64,000 bases of DNA from Botryosphaeria dothidea. Its lineage: Eukaryota > Ascomycota > Dothideomycetes > Botryosphaeriales > Botryosphaeriaceae. Position 1 is the stretch's first letter, and each line of letters opens with the position of its first letter. Where the stretch lies: positions 1,240,001 through 1,304,000 of the forward strand of contig WWBZ02000082.1 of the NCBI GenBank assembly GCA_011503125.2, in the 5' to 3' direction. The notes beneath the pieces were generated by a model. The model worked only from the letters and a program-made list of their open reading frames with translations. It did no database searches and was not told the DNA's origin. Below are positions 45,444 to 55,753 of the stretch, in pieces. The translations under genes were made by a program, and so were the position numbers.

Positions 45444-46201
45444 GATATGCTGGTTTGAAGCAAGCGGCAGTCATAATCTGTACATGTTGCCAGGTCGTCT
45501 TATTCGAGACACAATCTCACAATTTTACTTCTCAACAGCTCGCGGATAATTTAGGAACATTCTACTTCACCACCATGCTTTTAAGTCCTATCACATGAGA
45601 GTCATTCGTCGTAGAACATAAATATTTTCTCCTGCAATCTGTCTACCATGCGGACTGTACGCCTTGGTGATATCTTTTGGCGACTACCACAGCTATGCCC
45701 GCGATTCTACTAGCACTGAGGTCCGAGGAAGAATGATGAGAAACAGGGCCTCAACGTAATAGATCGATCCCGGACGAATTCCCCTGAACACATCCTGTTT
45801 ACCCATTGTTGGTGCAGGCTCGCTGACCATTAATTTCTTCCAACCGCAGCAAACATCGCGTACTCTTTTTGCTCGTAATCGTACCCGTGACGTATGAGCT
45901 CATTTTCCCATTTTCACTCCGAGCTCGAGACCCCCAGGAGTGGTTCATCCGGATCCAATTGTCGGGAGAGACTGTGTCGCCAGCGGGTATCTAATGGAGG
46001 CATTGCGCATCAGCCTCCCACCACCAGTCAAGTGATAAACCTTCTTGCAAAGATTTCATTGGGCAAATGCCTTCGTTCAAACCCCCCCTTTCGTATTCCC
46101 CTTACTGTTGGCCAAAAACAGTGGTATTTGCGCTCAAGGCCACCTTACAACGCCCGACGTATTTTCCGCTCATACGTTTGCATGCTATGCTGTCATAACA
46201 G
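45444..46201. other. Intergenic region and unresolved 5' end of GH3 relic
   Basis: About 750 bases. The first exon of the GH3 gene should be here, but no convincing signal peptide plus donor was found. Frames at 45894 and 46045 are weak candidates. Confidence 0.4.
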
Positions 46202-48564
46202 GATCTGGTGGCTGGCAAGATGCTCTTGCGAAGGCAGACGAATTTGTCTCTGTCCTCAACCTCACCGAAAAAATCGCCATGGTCATCAGTTCTTCTGGAT
46301 ACGGCTGCATTGGGAAAATTGCTCCCATTGAGCGAATCGGCTTCACTGGTATCTGCCTCCAAGATGGCCCGGCGGGCGACCGCCTTGGAGATCTAACAAG
46401 CACCTTTCCTGCCGGTTTGACGATTGCTGCGACATGGGACAAGAGCCTTATTAAGCAGCGTTGATATGCGCTCGGCACTGAATTCAAGGACAAAGGAGCC
46501 AATGTTCACTTGGGGTGCAGTTTTCCTTTTCAATTGCTGTTCTTTGCTCTATATGCTGATTCGCTGCAGTCCTTCCACAGGCCCTCTCGGACGTCATCCA
46601 ATGGGGGGACGTGGCTGGGAAGGGGTTTCCCCGGACCCGTACCTGAGCGGAGCTGCCATGGATGCTTCCATGAAAGGAGTCCAAAAGGCCGGCGCCCAGG
46701 CATGCGCAAAACATTTTGTCGGCAATGAACAGGAAACTCAAAGAACTCGGACGGTATTCGCGGATGGCACCGCGGTCGAGGCTGTCTCGTCAAATATCGA
46801 TGACCGAACGATGTACATGTGGCCTTTCGCCAACGCAGTCAATGCGGGAGTCGCCTCCGTCATGTGCAGCTACAGCAGGGTTAACCAAACATATTCTTGC
46901 GAGAACTCGAAGATGTTTAATGGCCTGCTGAAAAGTGAATTGGGCTTCCAGGGAGTAAGTCTGAGGGCTCTCTGCTTTCGACAAGATGACTAATTTCCAA
47001 CAGTACGTTGACTCTGACTTCTACGCGGTGCATTCTGGGGTGCAGTCCATCAAAGCAGGGCTCGACTTAAACATGCCTGGCTCTTTTGACGAGCTGAATC
47101 TCGGAGCGAACTACTGGGGCCCGAAATTGACAGAAGCCGTCCAAAATGGCACTGTTCCAGAGTCTCGCCTAGACGACATGATCCGACGCCTGATGACCCC
47201 TTACTTCGCTCTCGGCCAGGATGACTATCCATCAGTAGATCCATCATCCATATCAGTCATTGCCACCACCTACGGTGTGAAATGGCCGCTATCTGTTCCA
47301 CCCGCCAGGGATGTGCGCGGTGACCATGCAAAGCTGATACGAGAGCTGGGTGCGTCCGGTACAGTTCTTCTCAAGAATTTCAACCGTACCCTCCCACTCA
47401 AGAAGCCCATGAACATCGGCGTTTTCGGCAACGACGCTGCCGACGTCACCGCAGGCCTTTTCTTTCCAGGCACCGGCAAGACGGAGTCTACTCTCCAGTT
47501 CGATATGGGCACCTTGTCCATCGGTGGCGGTTCTGGGACGGGCCGCAGCACATACGTCGTCTCACCTATCGACGCCGTCAAGGAGCGCGCCAATACCTAT
47601 GGTGCCCGCGTCCAATACATCCTTGATAATAACGTCATCGTCGACGACTATCTCCGCTCCATCTACCCCGACCCGGACGTCTGTCTTGTCTTTATCAAGA
47701 CTTGGGCTGGGGAAGGCCATGACCGCTCAACTTTCGAAAGTGATTGGAATGGCGCCACGGTGCCCAAATACAGTAGTCATCAACCACTCGGGCGGCGTCA
47801 CCACGATGCCCTGGGCGACAAACGAGAACGTCACCGCGATTTTGAACGCCTACTACCCTGGTCAGGAGACTGGCAACTCCATCGTGGATGTCTTCTTCGG
47901 TGACGTCAATCCCTCAGGGCGCCTCCCTCACACCATACCGAAACGCGCCGCCGACTATGATATCCCAATCTTGGACTTGACCGGCACCGCTGACGCGAAC
48001 AATTCGGCCGCGTGGCAGTCAGACTTCACAGAAGGCCTCATGATAGACTACCGCCACTTCGACGCGAAGAACATCACGCCGCTCTACGAGTTCGGCTTCG
48101 GGCTCTCCTACACAGACTTCGAGATCACCGCGGCGCTGGCGGTCGCGAACGTTGCGGGCTCAAACGGCAGTCTCGCAAACAGCAGTCTTATCTCGGCCTT
48201 CCCGCCGCCGGCCTCATCCCCTCAGCCCGGCGGCAACCCGGCCCTCTGGGAATCGGTGCTAGCTGCCTCGAAGACCGTCCAGAACACGGGCGAACTTGCT
48301 GGCGCCTCCGTCGTCCAGCTCTACTTGTCCATGCCGTCTGGTAGTGTGCCTGCAGGGACGCCGCCGCGAGTGTTCAGGGGCTTTTGAGAAGGTGTATTTG
48401 AGCCGGGGCAAAGCAAGGAGGTCAAGTTCGACCTGACAAGGAGGGACCTTAGTTTCTGGAACGTGGAGGCGCAGGAGTGGGAGATCCCACCGGGTAAAAT
48501 TGGAATTCACGTGGGCTTTAGTTCTAGAGAGTTAAAGGACGCGGTGCTGATAGAGCTGCATTAA
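46202..48564 (+). pseudogene. GH3 beta-glucosidase, decayed
   Basis: Coding sequence resumes after a CAG acceptor at 46201 with SGGWQDALAKADEFV and follows the GH3 order: [56 protein letters not shown], then an intron (GTAAGT near 46954 to about 47004) into DSDFYAVHSG with the nucleophile Asp, and RLDDMIRRLM. The GH3 C-terminal and fibronectin III-like domains follow (TVLLKN, NTVVINHSGG, SGRLPHTIP, LYEFGFGLSYTDFE). Lesions: TGA at 46462-46464, a one-base shift near 47755, an extra T near 48388 and a lost base about 18 bases later, so the C-terminus (TRRDLSFWNVEAQEWEI) is back in the first frame. The original enzyme would be about 780-800 aa, secreted, releasing glucose from beta-glucosides. 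No clear N-terminus was found. Confidence 0.75.
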
Positions 48565-48875
48565 GGTAGCCCATATGGACAAAACTACGCCTCTTTACGT
48601 CTAGAAGAAGTACATATTTTGATAATAACCCTCACGTAGTCGCTCAGCGCTTTTATAGACGGTTCTGATTCCAGCTAGATATTTCGTCCTAAGCTTTTGT
48701 CTCTCGTCTGTAAATTTTGTCAAGTGGCTTATACTGCCAATCTTGGAGTATTACCGGTGAGAATGAGCCCGGTGATTCGGTGCTGTGCCTTTCGAAGGTG
48801 ACTTGAGCTAAATCAAGCCAGCACCTAGTAGGGCAACAGCCAACCTGATAGCTATCCGGAGAATGGGACTGTTCA

Positions 48876-49184
48876 TTAAATAATTCGGCCGGGGACATGT
48901 AGACCTCCATGTTTGAAAGGGTTCGTGCACTTTTCCCAAGCTCGCTTGATCGGCTGTTGGCAGGAGAATCCAAACAAGGGAACAACAACCATCAAGACTA
49001 CTCCAACAATTGCAATAATAGCCTCCGTACGCACATTAGACGAGTGATTCTGTGTAGCTGTAGTTGGCTTCTTTTCAGGGAGACTCTTTGGAGTAAAGTA
49101 TTCACGTTGGTCTGTCAGGGAAAGGCTGAGGAAACAAATATTACGCCAGGCTGCAGACGCTCCCGGACGAACCGCTAAACACAT
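48876..49184 (-). CDS. Weak candidate: small single-helix membrane protein
   Basis: 102 aa from an ATG. It holds one hydrophobic helix (AIIAIVGVVLMVVVPLFGF) with polar flanks. No homology recognised, no promoter evidence, and codon use is unremarkable. It may be a chance frame. Confidence 0.2.
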   Translation of the reverse strand: MCLAVRPGASAAWRNICFLSLSLTDQREYFTPKSLPEKKPTTATQNHSSNVRTEAIIAIVGVVLMVVVPLFGFSCQQPIKRAWEKCTNPFKHGGLHVPGRII

Positions 49185-50394
49185 TGAGCGACCGCTACCA
49201 CTATCTCTGCAAGCAATGTAGATCTTGTCAACTTGCGAAATACAAGTGGTAACCTGCGTTGCTTCGCATTATGGGCGCTTCATCTGGCGCATGGCATAGA
49301 TTGTATGTATTTGTTCGTCTGTAACTTATACTTAAGATTTCTCTTAATCGCTATTGTCTCCTCAGATAGAATTGTATTGGTCACACACACTATGCGTGTC
49401 TGCTCTCTAATCTACTCAACGCTCCGTATGGCCATCGAAGTTTGTATGGCTTATAACACAGGCATTCAAAGTATGTACTGTTCCATGTCATTCTAAATCA
49501 TTCGCCTCTATTTTTACTTTTGCAGCTTTCTGGCATGAAAGGTCCAGGGCGCAGTCGAAATCAGATTCACCGGTATGCAGATTCTTGTCATCTCCATGTT
49601 TTCTTGACTGGGAGTACCGTAAGACCCTCCAACGACCAACCTCTCTCACTTGGGTATAACCTCTTCATGGATTTAGCTTCACCACGCACGACCATTGATC
49701 TGTGCTGGAAATCCTGGGTGCGTGGTGCCCCAGTCCGACTGCAGCCATTGTGTCTTGGAATGACGATTATCCTCCGTTCCGCCGCTTAACAAAGTAGCTA
49801 TGGTGATGGCATTTGGCGAAGATTATAGCTGTTGACATCGAATGAGACGTGAACGAGCCTGTATGTCTCAATAGAGAGATGAAATATGATGTAGATACGT
49901 GTCAAACAATGCGAAGGAGATGAAAGGGCGATGGAGGCTGTGATCTGAAAAACTTCTGGGCTACGGAAGGATCAAGGCATGCGTACGAGGCCCCCAGACT
50001 CAAACCTCGAGTTTAAGTAGTTGAGGCGGTCAGGATAACGGTATCAAAAGTAGTATGCAGGACGAGAAAAGATGGGAGAGGTTGAGGATCTGTCGAGAAC
50101 TTGGTTCTCCTTAACGGCTGTAGCTTTCGAGATATTAGTCCTTTGGTCTCAGTTCGACCGCTCTATAAGCAAGACAAATCGTAATGTCTAAGGACGACTG
50201 AGCTATGATGAGTAGTGCCATCGATTACTTATCCACGACCACCAGCATCAGCGAAATTCAGACTTGTCGTAGCAGCTGCCAACGGCCGGCTCCGACCTCA
50301 ATGGCGTCGAGGAGATAAATAACCTTATCTCAGATCCATGTCTGACGTGCTCTTATGCATGCAGACTAAAACTGCTGTAGGCATTAGACATAAT

Positions 50395-50679
50395 CTAGAG
50401 CGCCTCTATCGTGGCAATGAGTAGCGTCAGACGCGGATTAGGCTGAATGCCAAAGGAAGCAAGTAGATGGCGGGAAGTGCGACGAGAAGTCGAGCATCGT
50501 GAGATGGAAGACGAATAAATGGTGCCTCGGTAAAAGATTGCAGCTCCGAAGAGTGAGATTAGGTAAAAGCAGATACCGGCTACAAGCCAATTCAGCTTTC
50601 GGGCGCGATTTTTCTCGTATTCGACGGAAACAATAGCTCCACGGGCGTCGAGCTTCGGAAAATAACGAATCAAGTGATC
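50395..50679 (-). CDS. Weak candidate: exon with one membrane helix
   Basis: A minus-strand frame opens after a TGCCTGCAG acceptor-like site and holds LVAGICFYLISLFGAAIFY. There is no ATG, so an upstream exon would be needed and none was found. Could be a relic or chance frame. Confidence 0.18.
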   Translation of the reverse strand, partial: DHLIRYFPKLDARGAIVSVEYEKNRARKLNWLVAGICFYLISLFGAAIFYRGTIYSSSISRCSTSRRTSRHLLASFGIQPNPRLTLLIATIEAL

Positions 50680-51580
50680 TGCAGGCACGAATCAGTGCTT
50701 GTTTTTGCAAGCGAGGCGGAGGAACGATTTGCTACAAGGATTTTCACAGCTTCTCCAGAGGGAAAAGAATGTGCAGTAAGGCCAGATATTACTGACGTGG
50801 GCTATTTCAAGGAGAGAAGGAGCTTAGGAGCTCGCCGAAGAACAAGGTTGATTATATTTGAGTGTTCAGCGCATGTGACGGGGGAGGATGCAGCAGAAGA
50901 TTAGCAGAGTCGAACCGAACAACACCGTGGCGACCATCCGGTTCTGCCCAAAGAGGCATCTGGTCCGCTGCCGGCAGAACCGCAAGGACGAATCAGCAGC
51001 GACCGGCATTCGAAAGAGAAGTCCGAATAAAAGTGCGCTCAGGGACCGCGAAGCGTGACGCACATAACGCCAAGTTACAGCCTATCGAGCAGGTAGCGGC
51101 AGCGAATGATAAGGCCCCGTGCGTATCTCGTGGACCTTCTGTGGCACCCCGCACCAGCCTTGTGCAATCCGCGCTCTCTCGCGTCCACGGCTCGCCCGAA
51201 ATTCCATTCTTCGCTCGAATCCCGTTCCTGACGGCCGCCAAGCCGCGCCATTTCCGTTCACCGCTCGCTTGCTTCGCTTGCCCGGGGTCCTGATTTGATG
51301 GGCTGTCAGCTTTGTTCCCTGTCCGGGTAGGGGGTGGTCAGTTGCGGCCCGCTGAGTGGCAGAGGTTGGGTAAGGTTATTTACTCCGTCGGCCTTGGCGC
51401 CCTGCATCACCTTCCGTTTCCATCGTCGTGAGGTTTCTCCTTCGCGCTCTTGTCCCACGTGTTGGCAGTAAGCTCCCGCGCGTGCTCTTATCATTGGCGC
51501 CGGCACACCCTGAAGACGTGCAACTATGGAGCGAGCGGAGCGCACCGACGGATCCAAGGGAGGGGCCTCAGGTTCTGGTG

Positions 51581-51588
51581 TTTATAAA
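51581..51588 (+). promoter_or_regulatory. TATA box of secreted nuclease gene
   Basis: TTTATAAA, 86 bases before the ATG at 51674. Confidence 0.5.
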
Positions 51589-51673
51589 CGCGCCGAAAGT
51601 TTGCCTGACATTGATTTGCATCGCGGTTCCTCTCCAGCTTGTCCAGTGTCAATCAGGCCCTCTGCTTCGAAAA

Positions 51674-52502
51674 ATGCAGCTCATTCTTGCCCTCAGCGCG
51701 CTCTTGGGCGCCGCTCTCGCCCTTCCCGCCCCGGCTCCCCTGCCGACGCCGCCTGGCATTCCGTCGGCCTCGACTGCTCAAAGCCAGCTGAACGGCTTGA
51801 CTGTTGCTGCTCGCGGATCCTCTAGCGGTTACAGCCGTGATGTGTGTATTCATGGTACCCATTCTCTTGCTGCAAAATGCTAACGACTATTGTAGGAGTT
51901 CAACCACTGGATTACCATCTCCGGGTTGGTATATCCCAGACACTTGTTGAAAACATGACTGATTTTGAGCAGCACTTGCAACACTCGCGAGACCGTGTTG
52001 AAGCGTGATGGCACAAACGTTGTCACCAGTAGCGCCTGCGCGGCCACCAGCGGAAGCTGGTACAGCCCCTACGATGGTGCGACCTGGACTGCTGCTTCCG
52101 ATGTTGACATCGACCACATGGTCCCTCTCTCCAACGCTTGGCAGGTGAGTAATTTTGACAATATTTGCTGGAAGCCGAACGACGTTGACAAGAATTAGTC
52201 TGGTGCCTCGTCCTGGACTGCTGCCCAGCGCCAGGCGTTCGCCAACGATCTGGACAACCCTCAGCTGTGGGCTGTTACGGATAACGTTAATCAGTCTAAG
52301 AGTGACAAGTCTCCTGATGCCTGGAAGCCTCCGCTTGGTGAGTGCCGTCTGATTCTGGATTCCACGGATCAACCCTAACGAAACGTTAGCCTCATTTTAC
52401 TGCGTCTATGCCAGGTCCTGGATCAAGGTCAAATCTGTTTATGACCTGACCATCACTTCTGCAGAGAAGAGTGCTCTTCAGGACATGCTGGACACTTGCT
52501 AG
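51674..52502 (+). CDS. Secreted HNH-type nuclease (DUF1524-like)
   Basis: Five exons: 51674-51841, 51896-51924, 51973-52144, 52199-52337 and 52390-52502, encoding 206 aa. All four introns are 48-54 bases and phases agree. A signal peptide ends near residue 17 (LGAALA-LPAPA), followed by a proline-rich stretch. The core motif DVDIDHMVPLSNAWQ carries D113-H114, and NPQLWAVTDNVNQSKSDKSP and the C-terminal ASFYCVYARSWIKVK complete the layout of fungal and actinobacterial secreted HNH/DUF1524 proteins. Conserved cysteines (T-C-N-T-R, A-C-A-A, Y-C-V) can pair. Inferred action: metal-dependent cleavage of DNA or RNA outside the cell, for nutrient gain or host interaction. Intact. Confidence 0.88.
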
Positions 52503-53190
52503 AGAGCAAGAGGCTTGGAATGAGTTCAATGTCATGGGCCTTGGATGATTCAAATTGCGAAGGAGAAATTTGTCTTAAGCAAAGCAATGAAAATTTGCGA
52601 GGAGATGCGCTTTCTTGTATATTCTTTCCAGGCTGGAATTAGCTCCATTGGTGCCATGAGGGCGTTTGAGCTCATGGCGAAGGCCGCGGGTCGAAAATTC
52701 AATTGGTGTTGTAAGGCACAATCCGTCATTGGGTGATGTCCTGATGAGAAAGTGCCGCGTTATAAATGATTGCGCAAAAATGCCTAAGATAGACCTTCGT
52801 GCACCAAGTCATAGCTCAGCAATGTCGGCGGATGAGAGGAGGCATGGTCAGAAGGAAGCCGAAACAAGGCGCCGACGTGGACAGCCCAGAAAGCCATAAG
52901 CAACGGGTACAGACGGAGCCAGAGCTGATATTGTTAGATGACTTGACTGACACAGGCTGTTAGCAAGTGCGACGTTGTGTGTTGCAAAGGGAGGATGTGC
53001 AGGTAAGGTGCAGACGGTGGCCAAGCGATCGAGGGGACGATAAGATAAGATGGATCTTCGACTCATCCCACTATCTTTTAGTTTGATGACTGTTCGCCGG
53101 CGGTCAATCAAATAAACACGGTCGCATCCTCTCCGCGCTCTGCCTCCAATTGCACCACAACTCCGCCTCGCGCACGCTGCCGTACCCAAG
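52503..53190. other. Intergenic region
   Basis: 688 bases; 3' side of the nuclease and promoter of the tRNA synthetase. Nothing recognised. Confidence 0.55.
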
Positions 53191-54956
53191 ATGGCTACCA
53201 TCTACATCGACGAGGATCTCGGCAAGGACGAGCCAACCCAGCAGGGCACCGAGCAATCGCCATTCAAGACGCTGCAGTTCGCCTACCTCCAGCGCCCCGC
53301 CGAAGCCCAATACCTCACCCGCAAAGGCAACTCCGAGGATGAGGCTGCCAAGGAGTGGAAGCCTGCCGCAAAAGCTGGCCTGAAGAAGGCCGCCAACTTC
53401 TACGAACAACAGAAGAAGAAGGCGGCTCGCGAGCAGGAACTCGCTGCCCAACGCGCGAAGGAAGAGGCAGAGCGCCAGAAGGTCTTTGAGGAAGCCAAGA
53501 AGATTGTCATTGAGGAGGATACAAGCTTGCCCCAAGCAGTCAAGATCAAGCTGGACGATACTGGCGACCACATCAAGCTGCACAAGGTCGACGACGCTGA
53601 GAGCAAGGGTACGCGCGTGAAGGTCGTTGGTCGCGTGCACCGTGAGCGCAAGCAGAAAGACGTTCTCTTCGTCACATTGAGGGATGGCTACGGCTTCATG
53701 CAGGTCGTCATCGCTGGCAAGCTAGCCAAGACTTACGACGCACTCACTCTTACCCGTGAGACTTCGATGGAAATCTACGGCGAGATGTTCGAGGTTCCGG
53801 CCGGTGCCCACGCCCCTCTCAACCGTGAGCTCCATGCAGACTTCTACAAGATTCCTAAGGAGTGGAAGGCTGCTGGTGGCGAGGATGCCATCACCAACAG
53901 GGTTCAAGCCAAGGCTGATCCCAGCACCCTGCTGGACCTGCGTCACCTCACTCTCCGTGGCGAGGTTGCTTCCTCGGTCATGTTCGTCCGTGATGCTGTG
54001 GAGTATGCTTTCCACACCGCCTACAAGGAGACCAGGGTCCGCAAGGTCAGCCCTCCGGCTCTTGTCCAGACTCAGGTCGAGGGCGGTGCCACTCTCTTCA
54101 AGTTTGACTACTACGGCGAGCACGCATTCCTCACTCAGTCATCCCAGCTATATCTTGAGACTGTGCTTCCTTCCATGGGCGATGTTTACTGTATCGAGAA
54201 GTCTTTCCGTGCGGAGAAGTCTCTCACCAGACGCCACCTGTCTGAGTACACGCACATCGAGGCCGAGTTGGATTTCATCACCTTCGACGATCTTCTGACT
54301 CACCTGGAGCACGTTATCTGCCGTGTGCTCGAGCTCACAATGGCCGACCCAGTCATCGCTGGTTACATCAAGAACCTCAACCCCGACTTCAAGATGCCGG
54401 AGAGGCCATTCAAGCGCATGAAGTACTCCGATGCCATCGATTGGCTGCGGGAGCACGAAATCCCCAACGAGGAGGGCCAGCCCCACCAGTTCGGTGACGA
54501 CATTGCCGAAGCTGCGGAACGCAGAATGACTGATATCATCAACAAGCCCATCTTCTTGACACACTTCCCTGTCGAGATCAAGGCCTTCTACATGCAGAGG
54601 GATAAGGAGGACCCCCGTGTCACGGAGAGTGTTGACTGCTTGATGCCTGGCGTCGGCGAGATTGTCGGCGGTTCGATGAGGTTGGACGATTACGATGCGC
54701 TGATGGCGGCGTTCAAGCGGGAGAACCTCAACCCTGCTCCGTACTACTGGTACACCGACCAGAGGAAGTAAGTGACATGCGCCTGACATGAACATCACCT
54801 TTGAATGGTAGCTAACGCACTATGATTAGGTATGGTAGCTCGCCCCACGGAGGCTACGGCCTGGGTCTCGAGCGTTTCCTGGCCTGGCTGTGCAAGCAGC
54901 ACACTGTCAGGGACTGCTGCCTGTACCCTCGCTACATGGGCCGCTGCACGCCGTAG
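53191..54956 (+). CDS. ded81: Asparaginyl-tRNA synthetase, cytoplasmic
   Basis: Two exons, 53191-54767 and 54830-54956, encoding 567 aa. The 62-base intron (GTAAGT...GATTAG) joins [14 protein letters not shown], keeping class II motif 3 intact. Layout: an N-terminal eukaryotic extension with a charged coiled coil (residues about 60-115), an OB-fold anticodon-binding domain (about 140-230), then the class IIb catalytic core with motif 2 ([20 protein letters not shown]) and motif 3 ([14 protein letters not shown]). The NRxQ-type segments and absence of the aspartate-specific loops favour AsnRS over AspRS. Role: ATP-dependent charging of tRNA-Asn in the cytosol. Essential housekeeping gene; no lesion. 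Confidence 0.95.
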
Positions 54957-55753
54957 GCGTCTTGTGACAGGGTCGAGCAGGCGAGCGGCGTGGATTTTTT
55001 CTTTCTATTTGCTAGCTTTTGCAGATGGGTGCCTAGAGTGCTTCAGAACGGGCATTGTTTCTTTTGATTTTTTTCCAAAAAGACGGCGATCATCCGCGCA
55101 GTGTAGGGATAGAGCGAGATCAAAGAAAGCTTGACTTAGCGCTCTGTTGCGTGGCAGACTTGACCTGTGCCAAGCCCCTGGGCATGCAACGATCCAGTCA
55201 TACTATTGTGACTGTACATGGCCGAGCTACTCGAGCAGGGTGCAAACATGCAATTTTCGTGCTCATGATAAGAAAAAAGTGTTGTGGGATGCAGAGGCCC
55301 GATGCAGCCTGCGGTGGAGGTGAAAGGTGACGGACGTTCGTTTTCGGCAGGGAGCCGAGCTTCGAGGTCACGTGCGATAGCTCCCACCAGGGCTATTAAA
55401 GGAAACGCGCGCCCCGCTCAGCAGAACGTGGATTTGGAGGTTGCGGCTCTTTGACTGGCGCAACGCGACCAAAGCACCACCACCACATCTGTCAAGCCAC
55501 GTCCGACGCGCCCACACGCCCACCCGTGCCCCAATTGCAGTCGCTTGCTCCACTAAGCAATTCAGCCGCCCACGCACCTTGCTGCAGCCGCCCCATCCCT
55601 CCCCAAGCCCACCGGCCCGAGCTCCCAGAGCTTCGCGCGTCTGCCAAGCACCTGATCGCCGCCGCATGCGAGCCCACATCGCGCGACCGCCCCGACGACA
55701 GCAGACCACCGCCATCCCTTGCAGTCTGCTCCCCGCTGAGCATGTGAGGAGCA
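54957..55753. other. Intergenic region
   Basis: About 800 bases; the right half is C/A-rich and probably 5' leader and promoter of the phosphatase gene. Confidence 0.55.

Larger units (their letters stand above)
48565..51673. other. Gene-poor stretch
   Basis: About 3.1 kb without a confident gene. Two minus-strand frames with one hydrophobic helix each are listed separately as weak candidates. A TATA box for the nuclease gene is at 51581-51588. No repeats or RNA genes recognised. Confidence 0.5.
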
